Source: Gammaproteobacteria bacterium (GTDB lineage Bacteria > Pseudomonadota > Gammaproteobacteria > Burkholderiales > Burkholderiaceae_C). Taken from it: a stretch of DNA of 64,000 nucleotides. This document shows positions 41,940 to 50,112 of this stretch, in pieces. Both the position numbers and the translations under genes were made by a program. The stretch covers positions 1-64,000 of the forward strand of contig JAHJOG010000259.1 in assembly GCA_018820395.1 (NCBI GenBank). Direction: 5' to 3'. The first letter of the stretch is position 1; each line of letters begins with the position of its first letter. Under the pieces are notes generated by a model that saw nothing but the letters and a program-made list of their open reading frames with translations, was not told the origin of the DNA and searched no databases.

Positions 41940-44336
41940 ATGTCTGACCTCTTCGAAGCGACCGCACTGGTCGTTCCGTTCGAAAATCTGAGAATGTCCG
42001 ACGTCGAGTCGGTCGGCGGCAAGAACGCCAGTCTCGGCGAGATGATCTCGCAACTGCCGCAAGGCGTGCGCGTTCCAACCGGCTTCGCCACCACGGCCCA
42101 CGCATTCCGACAGTTTCTCGCCCATGACGGCCTGGCGAACAAGATCAGCGCAAGGCTTGCCGAATTGGACACCGACGATGTGCGTGCACTTGCTGTTGCA
42201 GGAGCGGAAATTCGTTCGATGGTCGAGGCACAACCCTTTCCCGACGACCTGCAGAAGGCCATTTCCGCGGCCTTTGCCAAGTTGAGCGAAGGCAACCCCG
42301 CGGCTTCTTTCGCGGTCCGCTCTTCGGCAACCGCGGAAGACCTGCCGGATGCATCGTTCGCGGGCCAGCAGGAAACTTTCTTGAATGTCGTTGGCATCGA
42401 GGACGTGCTCCTCAAGATGAAGGAGGTCTTTGCATCTCTCTACAACGACCGCGCCATCAGCTATCGCGTGCACAAGGGTTTCGCTCATGATGTCGTCGCG
42501 CTCTCGGCTGGCGTGCAACGCATGGTGCGTAGCGATCTGGGCGCCGCCGGCGTCATGTTCACGATCGACACGGAATCCGGCTTCGACGACGTGGTGTTCA
42601 TTACGTCGAGTTACGGCCTCGGCGAAACGGTCGTGCAGGGAGCCGTGAACCCGGATGAGTTCTATGTGCACAAGCCGACCCTTCGAGCGGGAAAGCGCGC
42701 GGTGATCAGGCGCAATCTGGGCTCGAAGCTGATCCAGATGGAGTTCACGAGTGCGCAGGAAAAGGCGAGCAGCGGAAAGTTGGTGAAGATGACGGACGTC
42801 CCAACCGAACAACGCAACAGGTACTCACTCAGCGACGCGGATGTCGAACAGCTTGCGCGCTATGCCCTCGTCATCGAAGAGCACTATGGGCGTCCGATGG
42901 ACATTGAATGGGGCAAGGACGGCTCGGACGGGCTGCTCTATATCCTTCAGGCCCGTCCGGAGACGGTAAAGAGCCAGCAGCAGGGCAAGGCAGAGCAGCG
43001 CTACAAACTTTTGGGACGAGGTGCCGTGCTGGCCGAAGGCCGAGCCATCGGGCAGAAGATCGGCACGGGTCCGGTCCGCCTCGTGCACAGCATCAGCGAG
43101 ATGGACAAGGTTCAGGCCGGCGACATTCTGGTGACGGACATGACCGATCCCAATTGGGAACCTGTCATGAAGCGTGCTTCCGCGATCGTGACCAACCGGG
43201 GTGGGCGCACTTGCCATGCCGCCATCATCGCGCGCGAACTCGGCATTCCCGCTGTTGTGGGCTGTGGAGACGCGACCGATCTTCTGAAGGAGGGGACTCT
43301 GGTGACGGTCAGTTGTGCCGAAGGCGACACCGGCTTCATCTACGACGGGCTGCTCGAGACTGAGATCACGGAAGTCCGTCGCGGTGCGATGCCCGAGATC
43401 GACATCAAGATCATGATGAACGTGGGCAATCCTCAGTTGGCGTTCGACTTCGCGCAACTGCCCAATCATGGGGTCGGCCTTGCGCGTCTCGAGTTCATCA
43501 TCAACAACAACATCGGGGTCCACCCGAAAGCGATCCTCGACTATCCGAACGTCGATGCCGATCTGAAAAAGGCGGTGGAATCGGTGGCACGCGGCCATGC
43601 TTCGCCCCGTGCGTTCTACGTCGACAAGGTGGCAGAAGGCATTGCAACCATCGGCGCAGCCTTCTGGCCGAAGCCCGTCATCGTGCGACTGTCGGATTTC
43701 AAGTCGAACGAATATCGCAAGTTGATCGGGGGCAGCCGCTACGAGCCGGAAGAAGAGAATCCGATGCTCGGTTTTCGAGGTGCCGCCCGCTATCTCAGCA
43801 AAGAGTTCGGTGAGGCCTTCGCCATGGAGTGCGAAGCGCTGAAGCGCGTGCGAAACGAGATGGGGCTCACCAACATTCAGATCATGGTGCCTTTTGTTCG
43901 CACGCTCGGTCAGGCCGATCGCGTGACCGGATTGCTTGGCGATCACGGACTCAAGCGCGGCGAAAACGAGCTGAAGCTCATCATGATGTGCGAGGTTCCG
44001 AGCAACGCCGTTCTCGCTGATGAGTTCCTGCAATATTTCGACGGCTTCTCGATCGGCTCGAACGATCTGACTCAACTCACCCTCGGGCTGGATCGCGATT
44101 CCGGTCTCGAATTGCTGGCGGCGGATTTCGATGAGCGTGACCCTGCAGTCAAGGCTTTGCTGGCCCGCGTCATCAAGGCGTGCAAGGCGCAGGGCAAGTA
44201 CGTGGGCATCTGCGGGCAGGGCCCCAGCGACCACCCTGACTTTGCTCAGTGGTTGGCTGAACAAGGCATCGAATCGATCTCGTTGAACCCGGACAGCGTC
44301 ATCGATACCTGGCAACTGCTCGGCAAGAAGGACTGA
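41940..44336 (+). CDS. ppsA: Phosphoenolpyruvate synthase
   Basis: [41 protein letters not shown]; divergent from ppsR. Confidence 0.98.
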   Translation: MSDLFEATALVVPFENLRMSDVESVGGKNASLGEMISQLPQGVRVPTGFATTAHAFRQFLAHDGLANKISARLAELDTDDVRALAVAGAEIRSMVEAQPFPDDLQKAISAAFAKLSEGNPAASFAVRSSATAEDLPDASFAGQQETFLNVVGIEDVLLKMKEVFASLYNDRAISYRVHKGFAHDVVALSAGVQRMVRSDLGAAGVMFTIDTESGFDDVVFITSSYGLGETVVQGAVNPDEFYVHKPTLRAGKRAVIRRNLGSKLIQMEFTSAQEKASSGKLVKMTDVPTEQRNRYSLSDADVEQLARYALVIEEHYGRPMDIEWGKDGSDGLLYILQARPETVKSQQQGKAEQRYKLLGRGAVLAEGRAIGQKIGTGPVRLVHSISEMDKVQAGDILVTDMTDPNWEPVMKRASAIVTNRGGRTCHAAIIARELGIPAVVGCGDATDLLKEGTLVTVSCAEGDTGFIYDGLLETEITEVRRGAMPEIDIKIMMNVGNPQLAFDFAQLPNHGVGLARLEFIINNNIGVHPKAILDYPNVDADLKKAVESVARGHASPRAFYVDKVAEGIATIGAAFWPKPVIVRLSDFKSNEYRKLIGGSRYEPEEENPMLGFRGAARYLSKEFGEAFAMECEALKRVRNEMGLTNIQIMVPFVRTLGQADRVTGLLGDHGLKRGENELKLIMMCEVPSNAVLADEFLQYFDGFSIGSNDLTQLTLGLDRDSGLELLAADFDERDPAVKALLARVIKACKAQGKYVGICGQGPSDHPDFAQWLAEQGIESISLNPDSVIDTWQLLGKKD

Positions 44337-44553
44337 CGGGGTTGAAGTCGCGGGGCCCGGTGTTGCTGACGGCTCCCGCGACTTAGTTCACATGTTGAGT
44401 GCGATTCGCCCCCGCTCGATTTGGGAGGATGAAACAAAATGCAACTTTGCATGTGATCGTTCGATGCGTAACCGGATCGCAGGTGACGCTGGTCTCGCAC
44501 CAGCAGGCACCGCGTCTTTCGCGCCGTCGCGGTCACGCTTTGGCGAGGAAAGC

Positions 44554-45024
44554 ATGATTCTTTTCAAGACACCAGTCGGGCAACAGGCATTCAAGGAGCG
44601 ATCGGTCACCCTCACGCCGCGCCAACGCTCTGCGTTCATCCTTTGCGACGGCAAGCGGTCCGTCGACGATGTGTTAAGCGCTACCGCAGGAATCGGACGC
44701 GAAGAAATCGAGCAGATGATCTCGCTGGGCCTGCTCGATCGGGGCGCTACGCAAGTTTCCGGCCCCGTATCCGAGCTTCACGCAGAGGGACTCAACGACG
44801 CCAGGATCGACGCCCCCGTAGCGCGGACATCCCAGCAGCGTTACCAAGACGCCTACCCCATCGCGATTCGCTTGACTGGAGCCCTTGGTCTGCGCGGCTT
44901 TCGCCTCAACTTGGCAGTGGAAGGCACTTCGTCCTATGAAGAACTGCTGGCTCTGGCACCCAAGATCAGAGCGGCAGTCGGGCCCGAGAAGGCGGCCCCC
45001 CTCGATCAGGCGCTCACCGCCTAA
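44554..45024 (+). CDS. Conserved hypothetical protein
   Basis: [44 protein letters not shown] with GAGGAAAGC SD. Confidence 0.75.
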   Translation: MILFKTPVGQQAFKERSVTLTPRQRSAFILCDGKRSVDDVLSATAGIGREEIEQMISLGLLDRGATQVSGPVSELHAEGLNDARIDAPVARTSQQRYQDAYPIAIRLTGALGLRGFRLNLAVEGTSSYEELLALAPKIRAAVGPEKAAPLDQALTA

Positions 45025-45050
45025 CCGGTCTCGCGCTGCCTTCAGACTGC

Positions 45051-45056
45051 TATAAT
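45051..45056 (+). promoter_or_regulatory. -10 element TATAAT upstream of rpsF operon
   Basis: Perfect TATAAT; -35 poorly matched. Confidence 0.5.
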
Positions 45057-45071
45057 CGCGGGCTTCGCCTT

Positions 45072-45100
45072 GCCACACCGCATCTGACGCTGCGGGTGGC
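45072..45100 (+). ncRNA. Candidate S6:S18 ribosomal leader hairpin
   Basis: GCCAC-a-CCGC-atctgacgct-GCGG-GTGGC, 9-bp stem with bulged A adjacent to CCG, 34 nt before rpsF ATG. Confidence 0.4.
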
Positions 45101-45134
45101 TTCATCCTTCTTCGGAAGATCCACAAGGAGTGCC

Positions 45135-45509
45135 ATGCGTCACTACGAAATCATTTTGTTGATCCATCCGGATCAAAGCGAGCAGGTACCTGCCATGCTC
45201 GAGCGTTACAAGGGCATGATCACCGCCGGCGGCGGCAAGATCCATCGCGTTGAAGATTGGGGCCGTCGCCAGTTGGCCTATCAGATCAACAAGCTCAGCA
45301 AGGCGCACTATCTGTGCGTCAACATCGAGGCGGAGCAATCTGTCATGGCCGAGTTGGAGCATGCCTTCAAGTTCAACGACGCCGTGCTGCGTCATCTCAC
45401 GGTGCTCAGGAAAAAGGCCGATACCGGCCCGTCTTCCATGATGAAGACCGTCGAGCGCGAAGAGGCCCGGAAGGCGCAGCAGGCGGAATACGCCGCCAAC
45501 AACAACTAA
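45135..45509 (+). CDS. rpsF: 30S ribosomal protein S6
   Basis: [25 protein letters not shown]. Confidence 0.97.
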   Translation: MRHYEIILLIHPDQSEQVPAMLERYKGMITAGGGKIHRVEDWGRRQLAYQINKLSKAHYLCVNIEAEQSVMAELEHAFKFNDAVLRHLTVLRKKADTGPSSMMKTVEREEARKAQQAEYAANNN

Positions 45510-45513
45510 GGGC

Positions 45514-45813
45514 GTGGCCGCGGCAGTCAATCAACTGGTGTTGACTGCATGCGTCGCCGAGTTGGGTGCCTTGCGATTCACGCCGGCCGGACTGCCAGCC
45601 ATCGACTTGCTTCTCGAGCATGAATCCGCGCTGATCGAAGCCACAGGGCCGAGAGAAGTTCGGGCGAGCTTGAAAGGCGTTGCGTTCGGGGCGGTTGCCG
45701 AGCGTCTCGCGAGACAGGCGATGGGGAGCAATTGGAAGTTTCATGGCTTCCTTGCAACGCCCGGCCGAGCGAAGCACCCGGTGTTTCATATCCAGGATTT
45801 TCAGCAAGATTAA
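45514..45813 (+). CDS. priB: Primosomal replication protein N (GTG start)
   Basis: NQLVLTACVAELGALRFTPAGLPAIDLLLEHES; rpsF-priB-rpsR synteny. Confidence 0.94.
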   Translation: MAAAVNQLVLTACVAELGALRFTPAGLPAIDLLLEHESALIEATGPREVRASLKGVAFGAVAERLARQAMGSNWKFHGFLATPGRAKHPVFHIQDFQQD

Positions 45814-45831
45814 CTTTTCAGAGGTCCCCTC

Positions 45832-46113
45832 ATGGCGACGTTCAAGAAATTCAACAAAGACAAGCGGCCCAAGCGCAACACTCAGTCGCTGCTGTTCAAG
45901 CGCAAGCGCTTCTGCCGCTTCACCGTGGCAGGTGTCGAAGAGATCGACTACAAGGACATCGACACCTTGCGCGACTTCATTGGCGAGAACGGCAAGATCA
46001 CGCCTGCTCGACTGACCGGCACGCGCGCCATCTATCAGCGTCAACTCAACACCGCGATCAAGCGTGCGCGCTTCCTGGCGATGGTTCCCTACAGCGATCA
46101 ACATCGCGTCTAA
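45832..46113 (+). CDS. rpsR: 30S ribosomal protein S18
   Basis: [57 protein letters not shown]. Confidence 0.98.
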   Translation: MATFKKFNKDKRPKRNTQSLLFKRKRFCRFTVAGVEEIDYKDIDTLRDFIGENGKITPARLTGTRAIYQRQLNTAIKRARFLAMVPYSDQHRV

Positions 46114-46128
46114 GGAAGGTCAGACACC

Positions 46129-46581
46129 ATGCAAGTCATACTTCTGGACAAAGTCGTCAACCTCGGCGTGCTCGGCGAGATCGTCAAGGTCAAGGACGGG
46201 TACGCGCGAAACTATCTGATTCCGTCAGGTCGTGCTCGACGGGCCACCGAGGCTAACAAGGCGGAATTCGAGGCGAAACGAGTCGAACTCGAAAAGGCTG
46301 CCGAGGCCAAACTGGCTGAATCGCGCGCTCAGGGTGAGAAGCTCAATGGGATGGTCGTCAAGCTGACCCAAAAGGCGGGCGTCGATGGGCGCTTGTTCGG
46401 TTCGGTCACGAATCAGGACATCGCCGAGGAACTGACCAAGCAGGGCTACAAGGTTGCCAAGTCGCAGGTTCGCATGCCGAACGGTCTCATCAAGACGGTG
46501 GGCGACAGCACGGTGAGCGTCGTGCTCCACACCGATGTCGTCGTCGACGTTACCGTGACCGTCTACGGCGAGAGCGCTTGA
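46129..46581 (+). CDS. rplI: 50S ribosomal protein L9
   Basis: [36 protein letters not shown]. Confidence 0.98.
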   Translation: MQVILLDKVVNLGVLGEIVKVKDGYARNYLIPSGRARRATEANKAEFEAKRVELEKAAEAKLAESRAQGEKLNGMVVKLTQKAGVDGRLFGSVTNQDIAEELTKQGYKVAKSQVRMPNGLIKTVGDSTVSVVLHTDVVVDVTVTVYGESA

Positions 46582-46606
46582 TCGACGACTGTGCTGCGCG
46601 TCATCG

Positions 46607-46629
46607 AAGCCGCCTGCGGGCGGCTTTTT
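46607..46629 (+). terminator. Intrinsic terminator after rplI
   Basis: AAGCCGCC-tgcg-GGCGGCTT-TTT. Confidence 0.8.
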
Positions 46630-46666
46630 CTTTTCAGAAACTGAGTTGCAAGCCGTACTGCACCGG

Positions 46667-46699
46667 TTGATCACCGCTTGATCACTGGTTATTCACAAC
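46667..46699. repeat. Three tandem 11-bp units ending in a DnaA-box consensus (TTATTCACA, 46689-46697)
   Basis: TTGATCACCGC TTGATCACTGG TTATTCACAAC. Confidence 0.6.
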
Positions 46700-46756
46700 C
46701 TTGTCCGATGACGGCTTGCCTATGCCGGCTTAGGATCGTGGGTTGCAAGGAAGTCC

Positions 46757-48160
46757 ATGTCCGCCGTTTTTTCATATGCCGACAATGATGCGTCGGCAGA
46801 CCGCCAGATCGCCCAGCTCCGAATCCCTCCGCATTCGATCGAAGCCGAATCCAGCGTGCTTGGTGGATTGTTGCTGGACAACGGCGCATGGGACCGAATG
46901 GGCGACCTGCTCGTGGACAGTGATTTCTATCGCCATGAGCACCGACTGATCTACGCGTCGATTGCGACGCTCGTCAACGCCAGCAAGCCCGCTGACGTCA
47001 TCACGGTCTACGAGCACCTTCAGAACCTCGGAAAAGCCGAAGAGGTCGGTGGGCTGATCTACCTGAACTCGCTCGCGCAGTATGTCCCTAGCGCCAGCAA
47101 CATTCGACGATACGCAGAGATCGTTCGTGAGCGGTCGATCCTGCGCAAACTCGTGAGCGCAAGCGACGAAATCGCCACCAACGCCTTCAACACCCAGGGG
47201 AAGGCCGTCGACAAGATCCTCGACGAAGCCGAACAGAAGATCTTCAACATCGGCGAAGAAGGCTCGCGGATGAAGCAGGGCTTCCAGGGGATGGATTCGC
47301 TGGTGGTCGAGCTTTTGGATCGTGTCACCGAAATGGCCGACAACCCGAACGACATCACAGGGGTTCCCACGGGTTTCGTCGATCTCGACCGCATGACTTC
47401 GGGCTTCCAAGCCGGAGATATGGTCGTCCTTGCCGCGCGCCCGTCGATGGGCAAAACGGCCTTGGCGATCAACATCGCAGAACACGTGGCGCTCAACGAA
47501 GGCTTGCCGGTGGCCGTGTTTTCCATGGAAATGGGCGCATCGCAATTGGCCGTGCGTATCGTCGGTTCGATCGGGCGTATCGATCAAACCCATCTCCGCA
47601 CTGGCAAGCTCACGGACGAGGAATGGCCACGGCTGACCGAGGCCATCGAGAAGCTGCGCAACATCTCGCTGCACATCGATGAGACGCCCGGGCTCACGAC
47701 CAGCGAGCTCCGGGCGAATGCCCGCCGTCTTGCAAGGCAATGCGGGCAACTGGGCCTGATCGTCGTGGACTACCTGCAACTGATGAGCGTGTCGTCGAGC
47801 ATGAACGACGAGAACCGCGCAACCGCGGTGGGCGAAATATCCCGCGGGCTCAAGATGCTTGCGAAGGAACTCAAGTGCCCGGTGATCGCGCTGTCACAGC
47901 TCAGTCGCGGGGTCGAGTCCCGCACCGACAAGCGGCCCATGATGAGCGACCTGCGCGAGTCGGGCGCGATTGAGCAGGATGCCGACGTCATCATGTTCAT
48001 CTACCGCGACGACTACTACAACAAGGACAGCAAGGAGCCGGGAGTTGCGGAGGTGATCATCAGCAAACAGCGGAACGGCCCGACCGGCACCGTCAAACTC
48101 GCTTTCCTGAAGCCGATCACGAAGTTCGAGAGCCTGGCTGGGGGCGGCCACGACTACTGA
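46757..48160 (+). CDS. dnaB: Replicative DNA helicase
   Basis: LAARPSMGKTALAINIAEHVAL; VIALSQLSRGVESRTDKRPMMSDLRESGAIEQDADVIMFIYRD. Confidence 0.98.
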   Translation: MSAVFSYADNDASADRQIAQLRIPPHSIEAESSVLGGLLLDNGAWDRMGDLLVDSDFYRHEHRLIYASIATLVNASKPADVITVYEHLQNLGKAEEVGGLIYLNSLAQYVPSASNIRRYAEIVRERSILRKLVSASDEIATNAFNTQGKAVDKILDEAEQKIFNIGEEGSRMKQGFQGMDSLVVELLDRVTEMADNPNDITGVPTGFVDLDRMTSGFQAGDMVVLAARPSMGKTALAINIAEHVALNEGLPVAVFSMEMGASQLAVRIVGSIGRIDQTHLRTGKLTDEEWPRLTEAIEKLRNISLHIDETPGLTTSELRANARRLARQCGQLGLIVVDYLQLMSVSSSMNDENRATAVGEISRGLKMLAKELKCPVIALSQLSRGVESRTDKRPMMSDLRESGAIEQDADVIMFIYRDDYYNKDSKEPGVAEVIISKQRNGPTGTVKLAFLKPITKFESLAGGGHDY

Positions 48161-48859
48161 TCAGCCTGCAGGGGCCCGGCGCTCCGAGCGCACCTTGCGC
48201 AACAGATCGGCTAGCGTCTTTCCGGCCTCCGGAGTGAAGAGCTCGGGCAGTAGCTCCAGTGCATCGAGCCGGTCGATTCGAAAGCCTCGAAAGTCATGAC
48301 GAAGCTCGCACCAGGCCGAAAGCGTCCAGACCTTTCCCCAATAAAAACACCCGAGCGGTCGAACGATGCGCTCGCTCGCAGCGTCGGCTGCATCGCGATA
48401 AACCAGGCGCAGCTTGTGCCCGGACTGAACCGCTTGTCGTGCGCTCTGAAGTCGAGTCCGGGTGGCGTCGTCGAGCGCCAACGCAGGTGCGTAGAGTGCG
48501 ATCGCCTCAGCCGCGACGCGTGCGTCTGACGCCAGAACCGAAAGGATCTTGCCGAGCGCCGCTTCGATATCGTGAGCCAACGCCGGATCGACCCAGCTTT
48601 GCGCCATTCTCGATGCGGCAACCAATGCGCGAGCTTCATCCTGCGTGAACATCAACGGTGGCAGTTCGAACCCGGCGCCGAGCCGATAGCCGACGCCGGC
48701 TTCACCCTCGATCGGAACGCCCTGATGCTGGAGATCTGCCACGTCCCGGTAGATCGTGCGCTCAGATACTTCGAGCCTTTGTGCCAGCATCGCCGCGGTG
48801 GTGAGCCTTCGTCCGCGAATCAGCTGGATGATCTGGAACAGACGATCGGCGCGGCGCAT
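48161..48859 (-). CDS. WYL-domain HTH transcriptional regulator (YafY/DeoR-type HTH)
   Basis: MRRADRLFQIIQLIRGRRLTTAAMLAQRLEVSERTIYRDVADLQHQGVPIEGEAGVGY; RIVRPLGCFYWGKVWTLSAWCELRHDFRGFRIDRL. Confidence 0.92.
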   Translation of the reverse strand: MRRADRLFQIIQLIRGRRLTTAAMLAQRLEVSERTIYRDVADLQHQGVPIEGEAGVGYRLGAGFELPPLMFTQDEARALVAASRMAQSWVDPALAHDIEAALGKILSVLASDARVAAEAIALYAPALALDDATRTRLQSARQAVQSGHKLRLVYRDAADAASERIVRPLGCFYWGKVWTLSAWCELRHDFRGFRIDRLDALELLPELFTPEAGKTLADLLRKVRSERRAPAG

Positions 48860-49311
48860 CAGACCAGCTTTTCCTCGAAGTCCACGACAAAATAGCGATG
48901 ACCGCGCTGCACGACCGTATGCCCTTCGCTTTCTAGACGCCGCATCTGTGCCTCGATGCCGCCCGGGTATTTTCCGTTGAGCTCGCCGCCGATCTTCAAC
49001 GTGCGCCACCAGGCGGTCGTGCCGCAGGACTCTTCGGTGGCGTGTGCCACCATGTGCGCGAAGATCGCTGTGGTCACGGTGCAGCCGATGGTCGCGGTAT
49101 GTCGCGCGGCGATGCTCTCGCCAATCCCGAATACGGTAGCCAGCCTACCTTCAGGTACCCCACGCATCGCGGCTTCGACCTCCTGGGGCGACGGCGTCGC
49201 AATGGTGCCGATGCCGCGACGAGCGCGCATTGCTTCAGGGATCGGCTTCACCGACGGAAGGTGCGGATAACTCGCGAGCCGGCTTGCCCAACTCTTCTTC
49301 ACCGAGCTCAT
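48859..49311 (-). CDS. MGMT-fold (O6-alkylguanine alkyltransferase-like) protein without PCHR active site
   Basis: VPEGRLATVFGIGESIAARHTATIGCTVTTAIFAHMVAHATEE...WWRTLKIGGELNGKYPGGIEAQMRRLESEGH; ATGA overlap with WYL gene. Confidence 0.75.
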   Translation of the reverse strand: MSSVKKSWASRLASYPHLPSVKPIPEAMRARRGIGTIATPSPQEVEAAMRGVPEGRLATVFGIGESIAARHTATIGCTVTTAIFAHMVAHATEESCGTTAWWRTLKIGGELNGKYPGGIEAQMRRLESEGHTVVQRGHRYFVVDFEEKLV

Positions 49312-49529
49312 CCCACGCCGACGTACACCGCCGCCGCGACCGGACTGGAAGAGGCCTCGACGTCGCTGTGGTGGCGCCGTTTCACCTGGGGATTCGCTTC
49401 GAAGCAGTGCCAAACCCCGACCCGCGCGCCGATCACGCGGTGCGGCATGACTATTTTTTCTGCGTTGGTGGTGCGCGTGCTGAGTCCGGCGATGGCAAGG
49501 GCATCCTGATGTCGTCGAATCGGTTCCAT
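49308..49529 (-). pseudogene. Possible remnant of a GyrI-like/effector-binding domain protein
   Basis: 73-aa ORF MEPIRRHQDALAIAGLSTRTTNAEKI... resembles only the N-terminus of such proteins and stops early. Confidence 0.3.
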
Positions 49530-49547
49530 GCGTTTCCAGCTTTCGGT

Positions 49548-49997
49548 TCAAAGGTTCAGCTCAGCGAGGTCCGCGCCCATGGCGTTGGCAATGAGCCGCA
49601 TGTCGTGCGCATCGACTTCGAACAAACCGAAGCGAAATTTCGCGCCCCAGCGTTTGGGATCTTCGACGAAGTCGAACGATTCGATGAGCGGAGCGATGCC
49701 CGCCTCCTGCGCCGGCACGTAGCGTACATCGCGACGCCACGGCACGAAACCGTCGCCCATGGCGGCGGTGTAGGGCTCGCCTGGCAACACGACGCCGATC
49801 GAAACGAAGCTCTGCAGCTTGTCGCCGCCGCCATATACCGTGGCCGGCGAGTAGTAGGCGACACAATCGCCGGGTGCGATGCGCTTCAACGGCGGGCCTT
49901 TGCCGTGACCGACTTGCATGAAGCCCGTTGGCAGGTGGTCACGGCCGATGCGCGCATGCTCGGCACTGGCAATGGCGATCCAGTTCTTGTGTGTCAT
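49548..49997 (-). CDS. EVE domain-containing protein (UPF0310-like)
   Basis: WIAIASAEHARIGRDHLPTGFMQVGHGKGPPLKRIAPGDCVAYYSPATVYGGGDKLQSFVSIGVV. Confidence 0.9.
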   Translation of the reverse strand: MTHKNWIAIASAEHARIGRDHLPTGFMQVGHGKGPPLKRIAPGDCVAYYSPATVYGGGDKLQSFVSIGVVLPGEPYTAAMGDGFVPWRRDVRYVPAQEAGIAPLIESFDFVEDPKRWGAKFRFGLFEVDAHDMRLIANAMGADLAELNL

Positions 49998-50112
49998 GCG
50001 GCGATGATGCGGAGCATCTCCTGACAACGTCTTGTCAGTAGTCAAATCGCCGGCGCAAAAAAATCGGCGGCGCTGGCAGAGGCGTTGCCTGGAAGGGTCG
50101 AAACGGGGCTCG

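Noticed and set aside
40933-42105. Longer N-terminal extension of ppsR ORF to 42105
   Set aside because: Extension overlaps ppsA start region and is Arg/Ser-rich; family start [14 protein letters not shown] at 41754 is typical.
46757-48160. Checked dnaB for an intein
   Set aside because: Continuous 467-aa DnaB with intact Walker and DnaB motifs; no insertion.
49042-50024. Plus-strand ORFs over the MGMT-like/EVE region
   Set aside because: Antisense to recognisable EVE and MGMT-like genes; no domain seen.
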